DNA of 64,000 nucleotides from Elysia chlorotica (taxonomy: Eukaryota > Mollusca > Gastropoda > Plakobranchidae). The position numbers and the translations under genes were made by a program. Numbering within the stretch: position 1 is the stretch's first letter; the number at the start of each line of letters is the position of its first letter. Below are positions 11,526 through 22,889 of this stretch, piece by piece. The DNA lies in contig RQTK01000666.1 of NCBI GenBank assembly GCA_003991915.1, positions 83,691 to 147,690 on the forward strand, in the 5' to 3' direction. The notes beneath the pieces are model-generated. The model saw only the letters and a program-made list of their open reading frames with translations. It ran no database searches and was not told the DNA's origin.

Positions 11526-11857
11526 CTATGAATTAAAATATACGAGGTACTTTAGCATTAATGCAAACAGGCAATACAGTATGACTGAAGATTGAGTCTG
11601 TGAGACAAGTCACAGAGGGATGGGCCAATGTGGTGTTATTTTCAAGCATCTTATACCAACCAGACAGTGTAAGTTAGCCTAGAATCTCTGGTTCAACCGT
11701 TCTTAGTCTAACCCCCGACCCCATGTTGCATTGTCACCTGTAGGTAATTGTTTTGTGAGATATTTCTCAAGAATACTGTAATTGTTTGGCTTTTTTCATT
11801 GCAATCTAACTAGATCTGGAATCTGCTTACTTTTGCCAATATTTAATTGTAACAAAA

Positions 11858-12162
11858 ATGTTGTCAGAAGATGTTAGCACCTTTTTTACATTTATGAAAC
11901 AATCAAATCTGGTGGCTATATTTCCAGACAGTTGTAAATTACTCAAAACTGTTCTTGCAACACCGGTATCATCGTCAGAGGCAGAGAGATGTTCCAGTAG
12001 AAAGATTAAAACATTCTTGCAAAACACCATGGTCAAGACAGGCTTAATGCACTGGCTGTATTAATAACGCAGCAGGAATTTATCGCTGAGTGTTTGGATT
12101 TCAATTGGAAAGCCATTGACAAGTTTTCAACTTTAAAGTATCGTCGGGCAGAACTCCTATAA
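11858..12162 (+). pseudogene. hAT transposase C-terminal (dimerisation) fragment
   Basis: The frame from 11858 encodes IFPDSCKLLKTVLATPVSSS-EAERC-S, the hAT C-terminal dimerisation signature, followed by LQNTM. A frameshift near 12045 moves the frame. The continuation reads LNALAVL-ITQQEFI, then DFNWKAIDKF and RRAELL, ending in TAA at 12160-12162, which is the usual end of hAT/ZMYM-like proteins. The upstream catalytic part is absent, so it is a dead remnant. Confidence 0.8.
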
Positions 12163-12235
12163 TAATATTTATTATAAATAACAGAAAGATCAAATCAACA
12201 CCGCCCTCACAAAAAAGTAAGGATTACTATTATCA

Positions 12236-12261
12236 CATCATTATCATCATCATCATCATCA

Positions 12262-12310
<49 letters not shown>
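12236..12310. repeat. (ATC)n/(ATT)n trinucleotide tract
   Basis: ATC repeats run directly into about 17 ATT repeats. Confidence 0.95.
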
Positions 12311-12311
<1 letters not shown>

Positions 12312-13518
12312 GGTGTTGTTGTTGCAGAAAGTTATTGCAATATAGGCTATTAGTGTAAGCTTATATTCTTACTTTTGTTCTGTAATCAAGTCACGAATTT
12401 GATTATACTTAATTTTATATAGTGAAACTGCCACTTTGCCCGACCCGTTTTTTAAGGCAACGAGCCACCACTGCTGAGATGTAGGTCTAACCTGACCATT
12501 TTCGTAACCCTTTGGTTGTTCTCTTTTACCCGCTAAATGCACATGTAAATCCCTCCTCTTCACTGATAAGGATGAACTCTTTACAAATTGTTGCATTCTG
12601 GCGACTGGTTGGGAGTGCTGGTAATTCAGAGATAGGCGAGCAGAAAGCATACATTTCAAATTCAAACTGGTATTCCTGTCTCTTTACATGTATAGGATTA
12701 TTCAATGAAGACATAAAACTGGCAACTTGTTACTTTTTGATAAATGCTTTCCTCACTGTCGACTATGAGGCAGGTTCTCTTGAATAAAATCTGATCCATA
12801 AGAACCTTTGTTTCCTCCCAAGGGGTGGGTTCTGAGGCGGAGACCACTGTGCATTTTGACAGGTGTTTACTCCTTGAAAAGAAGTAAGATACTGCAGGGT
12901 AAAATACATATAAATATGTGGGTTTTTTTATGTGGACTGATATAAATAAAGCCACTTACATCACAGCTAGATAATGCAAATTTTTTTCTCCTCTTTGCCT
13001 AACATCTTTGTCCTATGGTAGCGGTTTGGTTAAGTTACCTTTAGGATCTTAAGTAGCCACTATCATAGCAACATTACAACTGATGACATCTGAGCATCAA
13101 ATTCAAAGTTAAATGAAACAAAATGGTGAATGCAGACAAAAAAGTATGAATAGAGAAATCACAGCAGTTTTGGTCCACGAAATGGTCTGCTCAAGTTATT
13201 AACTTTAAAAGTTTGTACCACCTTTTTTGCGGGCCTTTTCCCACTGTTCGGCCATAATTTCTTACTTGATTAAAAAAAGCAAGGTTACAATTCACAATGG
13301 TTGGCATTTCATTGAAAGCTGGCAACAAAACGGACTGCCTATAGCTTATGGCTCCATTTTGCTCCTTATACATATACATGTATAAAATATAAATTATACA
13401 GTTCAAACACTGAATACTGAAAACATGATAACCAGGTGGAGAGGTACTCCACTCTTCAATACTGGAAAGCTTTGGGTTCTCATTTCCTTCATTGAAATTT
13501 GTAGTACCATTCTGTGCC
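12311..13518. other. Region downstream of the CHORD-like gene
   Basis: It should hold the 3' UTR of the minus-strand gene ending at 13519. Two moderate minus-strand ORFs (12369-12665 and 12698-12955) show no family signature that I recognise and no convincing splice context. Nothing else is supported. Confidence 0.35.
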
Positions 13519-13640
13519 TCATGTTCTGTTTTGTTTGATGCTCAGACGGTGTTTACCCTTGCAACAACCGCTAGCTTGCCCTTTATTTTTCACCAGTCCA
13601 GAGCAGCAGAGATAGTAGTACTTTTTTCCATTCATATCAT
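13519..13640 (-). CDS. CHORD-like gene, last coding exon
   Basis: 122 nt after a CTTTATTTCAG acceptor. It encodes DDMNGKKYYYLCC, then GCCKGKHRLS, ending in TGA (complement 13519-13521). It supplies the second half of the zinc-binding cysteines, and its phase matches exon 2 exactly. Confidence 0.75.
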
Positions 13641-16025
13641 CTGAAATAAAGTAAAGATGAGTATACACATGTACTACGTAACTTTAAGTATAGAGATGTT
13701 TGCAATGTCTGCTTTTTTATGATTGCAATACCTTTCAGGGTATGATCTTGTTCATATTAAGCAGCTTTTAAATATCTACTGGTTGATAATCACGAGATTG
13801 TGGTTTGGACAAAGTTGAAGGTTTACAGATGATTTTACAATGTATTTATGTTTCTTGAAAGTATATAGCTTTAGAAATTTAGAGGGTTGCCATATGTAAT
13901 CTTTCGTTTGTACTTTTTTAAAAATAAGTCATAAGAAAATTGACCCAGATGCTGTTAGTTGTATTTACAGACTATTGTGTTTCGTAAAATCTTAAAATAG
14001 GCTTAGTTTTATCCTCTGATTTTACAACTAACCAAAACGAAACTGTGCAGTGTACATGTTAAAATGTGTGCACTTTAAAAATATTTAATAATAATAATAA
14101 TAATTGCAAGGAGCTTGCTATCACTCTGCTTCACTGTTGTGATTGTTTCTTATCTGTCTCAAGGTCAAAATATGCATTTTTAGACTCCCGTCTTGGTGCA
14201 TTTAAATGTCGATGTCTAAGAGCTTTCTTCCCAATTTTTGGGTCAAATAAACAAAATGGAAGGAAATTTGCATAAGCCTAAAGATTATGCCCACATAATA
14301 TCTATGATATCTATCTAATGCATATCGCATTTTTATATCTGTCCCCCGGCTAAAAAGCTTTTACCATATCAATTTTGGGCTTAGCTCCATTATAATAAGA
14401 TGTATCGTTATGTTTATAAATACCAATAAATATTGTTCATTTTTTTTTTATTCTTCACATCCAAATTTGTTACAATGTATGATTACTATGAAGCTACACA
14501 CACTTGGATCCAACGAACCAGAAATGTCAGATGACTTACAAAGTTGCACACCGAAGAAACCATCTAAATCGATTTTAAAATAAAACAAAGATCTACCAAG
14601 TCGTCTCTAGAAATAACACTTTTCTCATAAGCAAGGACTGACTTTATACATGTATGTATAAATAAATGATTACCACATGGGGGGAGGGGGGGAGAAGAAT
14701 GGTAGCTGCTCTATCCAGCATGATCTCAGAGAGTTAAAGCCGCCAGTTTAAAACGAGATGTGTGTGGTGGGGGAAAGTTGTAGGTAGATGGGTGGGTGTT
14801 TGATTGACTCAATATTGTCTAAGTACAGTAGGACCCGCTTAATTGGGAAATGTTGGGAGAAGACTGTTGAGATTGAGGTAGTCATCGTGGACTAGATCTA
14901 AGTACAGTAGGACCCGCTTAATTGGGAAATGTTGGGAGAAGACATCTTTTCCCGACCATCCAGGTTTTTCCGATTTCCCGGGTGTCATTTTCATGTATAT
15001 TCTACCTTGTTAAGAGATCTATTTATGACTAAACTAGTAAAAGAGAAATGAATAGACAAGAGAGAGATGATAATGAGAGGGTGGATGAAAGCATGTAATA
15101 CCGGTATTGTATCAAAATAGACTAATTTTACATTGATGAACCACAGAAGATCGACATCAGAGAAACAAATGGATGGACCGAGGCACCTTAACATCAGTAA
15201 GGAAGAAGCACCAATTGTTCCGTAAGTGGCAACAAACCAAAGACGGCCTTGACTATACAGCCTACATCAAAGCAAGAAACAAAGCAGCAAAAGATTGTCG
15301 ACAGGCAAAGAAAAGATTGGAGAAAACAGTAGCAGCAGACTGTACGAAAAACCCCAAAGCCTTCTGGTCCTATGTGAAATCAAAAACCACTGTGAGATCA
15401 GACATTGGAGATCTGAAGAAAGAAGATGGAACACGGACAAGATCAGATCAGGAAAAAAAAGAGACTCTAAAAACCTTATTTCAAAGAGTTTTCACATGTG
15501 AAGATAAAGACCATATGCCTAACCCACCATCCTACACTTACGACCATGCCCTTGAAGACATTGAGATCCGGGAAGACTCTGTAAATAAACTTCTGAAGTC
15601 CCTGAACACCAAGAAAGCAGCTGGCCCTGATGGGATCACGCCCCTCCTACTAGTTGAAACAGCAGATGCACTTACTCAGCCTATAACACTAATATTTCGC
15701 AAATCTTTAGCATCAGGACAAATCCCCCAGGACTGGAGATCAGCCTCTGTGTCACCAATCTTTAAGAAAGGAAGCAAACTAGAACCAGTCTCACCTGCAT
15801 ATTGTGCAAAGTTTTGGAAAAGATCGTCAGAGAGCATGTGATTGAGCACCTCCAGGTGAATAAACTGATAAGCAGACAACAGCATGGATTCACAAAGGGA
15901 AGATCTTGTGTAACCCAACTACTGGATGTCATGGATGCTTGGACTGAGATTCTGGATGAAGGAGGAAGCATCGATATAATCTACATGGATTTCATGAAGG
16001 CGTTTATACTACAATTATTATTATA

Positions 16026-16078
<53 letters not shown>

Positions 16079-18773
16079 GTTTTCAAGTAGGCATATTCAT
16101 CAACATGTAGACTATACTATAGCGGTGAATAAAGCAAAAATTCAAGTGAAATAGAAGTCTTGTATACAAAAACATGAGGGCTTTAAAATTGGCCTCACTT
16201 AAAGACCTCCGACGCTCTGAAAATGAAAGATTATATAAAGAAAAACTTCTTTCTGCATCTGCAGAGTTAAAGCATGTACAAATGATTCCTGGCACATTCT
16301 GATAATTTAGGAACATATGTTGTCACACTGTTCCCAAAAACAGTCAGATCCACAGACAACCCAGCCATTGCCTGAACAGCCCTTGGCACAATAATTTCAA
16401 GATACCTGGTAGGTATGAAAAATTGGTCACGTCCAATGTCACAGGTCTTTCAAGAACTGTATTCCAGGCTGTCCTCCTGGACTCATGTACTTGTCAAGCT
16501 TTATCGCAACAGCAGTGATTGCTTCACAGTACAGAGCTTGCAGTGAGTACTTTTGGCCAGATGGCATATCATCTGGAAAAAATTATCCGACCTTCTGCAG
16601 AGACAGTGTTGGGGCATTTGTTAGTCCCCAAACTTTCACAATCAGTAATAGTTCTTTGCCTTTTCACAGCAGGCTCTCTTTGATCGTCAATTCTTTTTAT
16701 GCACAACTGGTGCTTGGAAGAAGCCTTGTGTTGGCCGAAAACTGACTTTCTTTCGTGGTTTAGCACAAAGTGCACAACATTTTCCCACCGGAGACATGGG
16801 CCCACTCTTTGAACTCGGAATGCTTTTGGTGAGGAGTCACATTCCGTCTACTTTTGGCTTTGTCAGTGATTTTCTTTACAAAACGATCCATTGTAAATCA
16901 ATGATTCACGCTAGTCTAAAGATTCTTGCGACCACTTGTGGGAGATCGATTGATTTTTAAGATTATTAGGTCTAATTTTTACTTCTGAAGAGGAAGAAAG
17001 CAGTTCAAAAGTTACACTCGAGCCTAATCAAAAATATAGCTCTTTCAGTCATTGAGCCTAATCAACTTGAATATTTTCTGGTTTGTTCTGATACCACTTG
17101 GCTAAAAATGCGGTACATTGTGCGGAACGAAATGCGGAGCGATAAAAAAAAGCGGCCGCATTTTACTGTAGGGACAGTGGGAAACTGGAATGCATGTGTT
17201 AACTGTTAATGAGATTATGATACAGAAAAGCAGTCCAACAACTATAGACCCTTTAACAGACGGAGCTAGACCTAGGGACCAAATACTGATGCTAATGACT
17301 GAGGGAGTAAGGTGAAAATAGGTTACTAATATCTTACCATAAGGCACAGCTTGCATGGGATGGAAGTGGCAAACTGATCTCTTCATTTCTTCATGTGATG
17401 AGAAGCCTCTGTAACATTGATCACATTCAAGCCATTTGCGAATTTCAAAACGACCTTGCTTGCGAATTGTCGTGCCAAGATATTGATCCAGATCTTCATT
17501 CTGCATGCTAAGAATCCTCAGTTTAGACGACAACTTTGCCATTTGCCTTGCCATACTTTCATTTTCTCTCTGTATTATATCATATAGTGCTTCTATCTGA
17601 TAAGAGAATAGAAAAACATGAATTATTAGACAAATAAAAAGTATATGATTCTTAGAGTCCGACTTAACTAAAACAAGATCTGCCAAAGGGCTACTCATAA
17701 TAGTTAATACTGCTGCTGTTTCTACTGTCACTCCAGAGTATTATCACTACAAGTGCTGCTAAAACAACAATAAGGAAAGGAAAAACAACAGCAGCAAATA
17801 AACTACAATGGAAACATCATAATTTGACTTGCTTGGAATTGGATCAAAACTTCGAATTAAGAGGATTTGAATTGTAGAAGGGGGCATACCTAAACCACAA
17901 ACATATTAAAAAAATATAGGCAGCTGCTTATCCTGTTTGAAATATTGCATTCATGGGAATTTTATGTTTTTATAGAACCCATTTCCATGAAGGGGTCTTC
18001 AGCGTACTTAATATTGTTAATGATATGATCGCCATTTTGTAATCCTGCTTTACTTTTAATTGATGGCATAATGTATTCCCTGTATAGTGAGGAGAGATGT
18101 GGAGCTCCATAGTTCATAACTCTCTTACGACTCGCTTTATCGGCTGCTATTAGTTATTTAATTTTATATCTAACTGCAGCTGTTTGCTCCAAAAACATAT
18201 TTTTGATAATTCACAATATCAAACACTACAGCCATTTAACCAGATACATCTTTCTGAACCTGACTGGCATCTTAATTACTTGACTATTTAATCTTCTCTA
18301 ACTTCCTAAAATTATACCTTAAAGAGTTTATCTTTGAGTGCAGCTTCAGTAGAGTCATTTTTCCTTGGACAAACATACTCAGAGTTCATTGTATCTTCCT
18401 GGGCTGGTTCCCTAGCTTCTTGCACAGCTAGGATGGACTCTGGCCAAGTTTGGGTTGCTCCATCATTCTTCTCTACCCCTCTTCCATTCAGGAGCCTTCT
18501 CTGCAGAAAAAAGTTTCGCACGATCTGTTGTGCTAGTTGTTGGATAAGCTGAGCCACTTTAACATTTTTGTTGTCAAGTTGAGTGTTTGCTTCTCCTAAC
18601 TGAGCTTGAGCCTCGTCAAATTTGGTTTTCAGGATACTATAGTCAGATTTAAATGCCTTCAACTGTATGCACGTTTTAGCATGTGCTTCATACAAACTGT
18701 CGAGTTCAAACTGACTCACAGTGATGTTTACCATTCTTTGTGGGTGTAGGTCAATATCAAAACCTTCAGCCAT
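13519..18773 (-). CDS. Uncharacterised coiled-coil protein with CHORD-like Cys/His C-terminus (3 exons, 278 aa)
   Basis: Join complement(18318-18773, 17338-17596, 13519-13640). I do not recognise the gene. Introns: AAG|GTATAA...TTATCAG (phase 0) and TATG|GTAAGA...ATTTCAG (phase 1), and the frame stays open across all three exons. Exon 1 (152 aa) is helical and Gln/Lys-rich (about residues 30-95) with heptad-like leucines. Exon 2 adds a second coiled coil (about 153-193), then C210-x2-C213, C228 and H231 in a VCHFHP motif. The short last exon supplies YYYLCC (C250, C251) and GCCKGKH (C264, C265, H269). The spacing C-x2-C...C-x-F-H-P...CC...GC-x2-GxH resembles CHORD zinc-binding modules. That points to a zinc-stabilised adaptor, but this is inference. 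A stop (TAA) lies two codons upstream of the ATG at 18771-18773. The 3.7-kb second intron is full of transposon debris. Confidence 0.78.
14818..14943. repeat. 47-bp direct repeat resembling a pogo/Tigger-type transposon end
   Basis: The same 47 bp occurs at 14818-14864 and 14897-14943. It includes TACAGTAGGACCCGCTTAA, which resembles the TA + CAGT(A/G)G(A/G)ACC terminal repeats of pogo-like DNA transposons. No transposase or opposite terminus was found. Confidence 0.6.
15150..16008 (+). mobile_element. LINE fragment (CR1/Jockey-like reverse transcriptase, N-terminal half)
   Basis: From 15173 a 222-codon frame encodes the pre-RT region (VRKKHQLFRKW, NPKAFWSYVKSK) and early RT motifs (LNTKKAAGPDGI, IPQDWRSASVSPIFKKGS). 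A small deletion of about 4 bases near 15803 shifts the frame, which resumes as CKVLEKIVREHV, QQHGFTKGRSCVTQLL and IIYMDFMKAF. The element stops exactly before the catalytic part, where an ATT tract begins. Being 3'-truncated is unusual for a LINE insertion and points to later deletion. Confidence 0.9.
16009..16079. repeat. (ATT)n microsatellite
   Basis: TTA/ATT tract of about 60-70 bp at the truncated 3' end of the LINE. Confidence 0.95.
16083..16891 (-). pseudogene. hAT-family / CGGBP1-like transposon relic
   Basis: On the minus strand, an ATG at 16891 starts MDRFVKKITDKAK, then VTPHQKHSEF and GGKMLCTLC. After a frameshift, LNHERKSVFGQHKASSKHQ and KRQRTITDC follow. This is the BED-like zinc-finger N-terminus shared by hAT-derived CGGBP1-type proteins. 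The middle is deleted or full of stops. The end (16083-16316) reads FNSADAERSFSLYNL, SERRRSLSEANFKALMFLY, the hAT dimerisation block. Not functional. Confidence 0.82.
17338..17596 (-). CDS. CHORD-like gene, middle coding exon
   Basis: 259 nt between a TTCTCTTATCAG acceptor and a GTAAGA donor. It encodes a coiled coil followed by LECDQCYRGF and VCHFHPMQ. Confidence 0.8.
18318..18773 (-). CDS. CHORD-like gene, first coding exon
   Basis: 456 nt, 152 codons, ATG at complement 18771-18773 and an AAG|GTATAA donor. It encodes MAEGFDIDLHPQ, then an amphipathic helical region rich in Gln and Lys. Confidence 0.8.
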
Positions 18774-20090
18774 CTGTTATAAAACTTCAGTTTCCTTACA
18801 TGAGTGAAAGGTTGATAGCTCTGCAAAACAACAAAATGATATATAAATTAGCAGTCAAACAGACATTTGAACATATTACATGTACCATCATGCTCCCTGA
18901 TGGGTCAATACAGCCTTATAAATGTTGAAAACTGCATGGTTCCTATCACTCTTTATAGTGAATAGTTTCCACGAACTACTAATCTTACCGCACGGAGACA
19001 ATCGTATCAAGGAAAACAAGCGTTACAAGGATTGATTTATATAATAAAAAAGGTTAACAATTAATGAGTATGAAATTGTTATTAATTACTTGAAATAGAA
19101 ATAAATAATACTGATACTAGTGACAATGTGCGAATGTAACAAATGTAGCTGAAGCACTGTGATGCTTATCAGTCAGACTTAGTCTTAACGGAATGGCTTG
19201 GCTATGAAGACATTATGTTCAGTAATATTATCAAAATGCCGGTCTTTGATTACAGTGCACACAAATTACAACCTAGGACATAAAACTATCTCATCAGAAA
19301 CACGGTGTGTATGCCATCGTACTTTCTACCACCCCGCTTCCCATCACCCATCACCACAACCATATAGCCTGTTCCAGATTTCTATTTTAAGTCGGACAGT
19401 GGAATGCCTGATCCATCCCACCACAATAGGCCTGTCACTGAAAGTTTCTCAGACACTAGTCCTAAGCCAGCCTCTTGAGCCCCTCTTTTTTGCTTCCAGT
19501 TATAGCAAGCAGAGACTGGCGCGCGAACAGTAGAATAGAACAGTGACTTGTGACTCATGCCTGAGTTGAATAGAACAGTGACTCGTACTGACTCGTATTC
19601 GCCAGTAGGGAGTAGTGACTCTAGCACGACCCAGCTCTAATATTATTATTTCAACGAACCATACATCCAAGGAATTTTTCAAAATTAATGAAGTTTTTCG
19701 TTGAATTTGAGTTGTTCTGTAGTTCAATGGGTTAAAAAGGGTGGATTAAAGAATAAAAAATGAGTGGTAGCCAACAAACAGCATGCAAACATGATTGGCG
19801 ATTAAAGAGACACCGCTGCCATATCTTTAAAGTTTAAAGCGTGGGATGTGTGTGTGTGATTGAGAAAGAGGAACAGATTAAAGTTGTAGGCATATGGGAA
19901 GGGATTGTGATTGCTTCAACATTATTTGAAGATGTGTTGTAAATTTGAAGTCATCTCCACTAGTTGCTCACCGGTTTGAAAAGTTAAGGTAAAGAACCAA
20001 GAACTGCGGCTCTTTCTGTAATACAATCTCACGAGAAGAGCACCTTGTTGTTGAACGGCCAATATAGTGACAAAAATAATTTCAAAAATG
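18774..20090. other. Intergenic region upstream of the CHORD-like gene
   Basis: The promoter of the minus-strand gene should lie just above 18773, but no core element is evident. A short repeated motif AATAGAACAGTGACT occurs near 19532 and 19569. No exon is supported. Confidence 0.35.
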
Positions 20091-20290
20091 AAACTCTCAA
20101 CTCTGGAAACTCTCAACAACTGACCCTCATGACAGAAACAACTGGAGATCTGGTGTGAGATCAGCCATGCGTGCAGCAAGCCAGCTACCTGGAAGGGGGT
20201 CCACTGATGTGGATGTTGCACCAGTACCTGCACGTTAATCAAAAAACCGATGATTATGATGGTCAAGAGAGTGTCACTATATAACCTCCA
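20091..20290 (+). mobile_element. LINE 3' end (last ORF residues and tail)
   Basis: The frame 20131-20238 encodes DRNNWRSGVRSAMRAASQLP, then DVDVAPVPAR and TAA. This is the conserved C-terminal end of endonuclease/RT ORFs in invertebrate LINEs. Everything upstream is missing: a strongly 5'-truncated copy. Confidence 0.75.
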
Positions 20291-22241
20291 TGCGATTCTT
20301 CATGCACCCTTACTTAAACGATTCATGTCGTATTTGATTTTTGCTTGTGCCGCGCTGTTTTTCGCCGCTTGACAGACTATATTTCTGGCCAAAAGCTCTG
20401 CCATTGGACCACTGCCACCCATACCCCACCTCTCTTTTTCATACTATAGGTACTACTACTAGACCACACATCATACAGTCAGAAAAGGTTATAAGGATCT
20501 CCCCTTGAAATTTGAGAGACTTGGCGAGAAATTAAGTCTTGTATCTTGCGAAAAAATCATAACCATTATTCAAATTATTTGTTATTAATAATTACTATTT
20601 TAACAATTATTACTATTACCGGTTCTGTTAATTGTTAGCATTGTAGGCTACTTTCACAAACACTGTATGCTACACGAAATCTAGATCAAAAGTGCACTTG
20701 CATTGGGTAGGCTACACGTTTCTTTTTTACTTGTAAGCCTACTGCAGACTTTCTAAGCCCCTTCTTGAAGTCTAAAGAACCACCTTTAAATCCATTGACC
20801 GACCTTTCATTTTCAGTCCTCAAATTAATTGATATTTAAGAATCCATGCTTAGTGCTACCTAAACCTTGTTTGTACCAATAACTATACGACTATGAGAGT
20901 GTCCTCGATAGACTTTATAATGAAATGAAAAATGCGTAGATCTCTTGAGTAAATCTGAGTCAGAATCTTGAACTTGCCTTGCTTCCGTCGTTAAAATGAG
21001 TATTTATTTTCGCACTTGTCAGATGAAGTTTGGATCTAATATCTAGATAAAATGCGCCGCTATCTAGTAGCCACTCCGATATGTCAATCTACATGACTAG
21101 GTTTTCTAAGTCTATATATAATCTAGATCTAGATCTAGAAATGTTAATTTTATTTCTAAATGTAAAGGAAAACCCGGTATCAGATCTAGATTCTAGTAGT
21201 CTACTACTCTGTCGTAAAGATCCATTCTATCTAGACTCTAGATCTAGTCTCGCCCAGTCTTAAGTACATGTATCCTTGCTCTACTGCTAATCTTAACTTA
21301 GGCCTAGTGCCATCAAAGACATAACATATTAAAGCTAATTTTAAGACAAACTCAAAGACTACTGAGCTTATAGTAGTCCTTGGACAAACTTTACTTTGGT
21401 GCCAGCGTTGGTGTCACTGCCTGGTTGTTTTGGTTTGTTGTTGTCATGTGACTTTTTGGGATTTCCCCACCGTCATAGAAAGCCACAAAAAGTAAGCTTA
21501 CCAAAGATGAGCTTACTGCACAGGTTTCTATTAATAGAAATATGTGGCTTTCTGTACGTCAGCGTACTCAGCAAGACTGGAAGGCTTCTGGTTGTTCGAA
21601 TCTAGCTGGGCAAACCACGGGGCCGATAGAAAAGAAGGCACTCTATTTTTTTTAATTAAATCTAGAGCTAGGGGTAGAATGCACAAACAAGACGTAGCTT
21701 ACGTCTCGTGGTAACAATAAAAGAATAAGAAGCTACCCCATGGTTGTGCATTCTACCAACGCCCAAAACAGTTTTATAAACGCTTTGATGGTGGTTTCAT
21801 TCACACTACAATAGGTTTCAAAATTTAAACTAGGTAGTCATTGTCATGATGAAAAGATTGTATCTCTATCCCATTCTTATCTAGATTCTGTTTCTAGGTC
21901 TAGGTTTTTTTGCTTGTTTTTTTTTCCCCGAACCAGAGCAGAACGATAGGGCCCATTCATTCACAAGGCGAGTGCGTGACTTTGTGACTTTGCGTTCTCA
22001 GGACTTGGGAACTAGACTGCACTGCTCTTTCGATCTTTCCCCGATCGAGTGTCGCAATCATTAACAGGTCTAAAGTTAGAGTACTAAAAGGATAAAGGGA
22101 GGCGGGATGGTCGAAACGCATTGCTTGGGTATCGTCCACCCACGTACGTTAGAGAAAGGAGATTGTGCATTGTTGTTCATTATTATCATCATGAGCAGAG
22201 GAGAGGGAGAAGGAGAGATAGAGAGAGGGGGATAGAAAAGA

Positions 22242-22244
<3 letters not shown>
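20291..22244. other. Intergenic DNA with TCTAGATC clusters
   Basis: No exon is recognised. TCTAGATCTAG-type motifs are dense between about 21035 and 21250. A 33-bp direct repeat begins at 21800 and recurs at 22306. Confidence 0.4.
21800..21832 (+). repeat. 33-bp direct repeat, copy 1
   Basis: Identical to 22306-22338, 506 bp downstream, starting TTCACACTACAATAGG. The second copy begins exactly where a GA tract ends. Confidence 0.9.

Positions 22245-22304
<60 letters not shown>
22245..22304. repeat. (GA)n microsatellite
   Basis: About 60 bp of pure GA, abutting the second copy of the 33-bp direct repeat. Confidence 0.97.
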
Positions 22305-22305
<1 letters not shown>

Positions 22306-22311
<6 letters not shown>

Positions 22312-22338
22312 CTACAATAGGTTTCAAAATTTAAACTA
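22306..22338 (+). repeat. 33-bp direct repeat, copy 2
   Basis: Perfect match to 21800-21832. Confidence 0.9.
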
Positions 22339-22889
22339 GATTTAGATCTAGATTGGTTTCGCGAGCATCATTCGTAAATATGAACCACTGAATGGTTGTA
22401 CCTGTATAGGATACCCCAGGGGGACCTAGGAGTAGGAGACGTTGAACCCGGAGAGAGGGAGAGAATTCTCTCCATTCCGACCCACCCTTCAGCGCAACTC
22501 AAAGTCCAGACCGACTATCTATAGCCATTATGAAGGTCCGTTACAAAAAACCGAGTCGTTTTTTCTTCTTCTTTTTTTTTTGCGTAGATAGAGTCTATCT
22601 GGCTGTCCCCACTCAGACTATAGAGTGTTTTTGGCAACCGCCAGATAGACTCTGGTTTATTTTCATCATCATCACATTGCTTGTCTGGACCTGGGCTACT
22701 TGGGATCGCAGGGAATTGTGGAGGAAAATGGTGGGGGCGAGCTGCTACGGGGCAAGAGGGGTAGGCCTATGGCTAGTGTGACTGGTTATTTATAGGGGAA
22801 TCTCTTTGGGCTGGACACATGTTTCTGTATCTCCCTGAGAAAGATGAAAAGCAAAGAAATTTAGAAAGAGAGAAGCCAAGAAGGAAGAG

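Larger units (their letters stand above)
13641..17337 (-). other. Second intron of the CHORD-like gene
   Basis: About 3.7 kb holding, in order, a small AAT tract near 14088, a repeated pogo-like end at 14818-14943, a truncated plus-strand LINE (15150-16008), an ATT tract and a minus-strand hAT/CGGBP1-like relic (16083-16891). No further exon of the host gene is seen. Confidence 0.65.

Noticed and set aside
12369-12955. Two minus-strand ORFs (98 and 85 codons)
   Set aside because: No recognised motif, stops between them and no convincing splice sites joining them to the CHORD-like gene, which already ends at 13519.
17102-17337. Continuation of the middle CHORD-like exon into its ORF tail, and a possible acceptor near 17168
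   Set aside because: The GTAAGA donor at 17337 fits, and the exon at 13519-13640 completes the zinc motif; the 17.1-kb alternative gives no cysteines.
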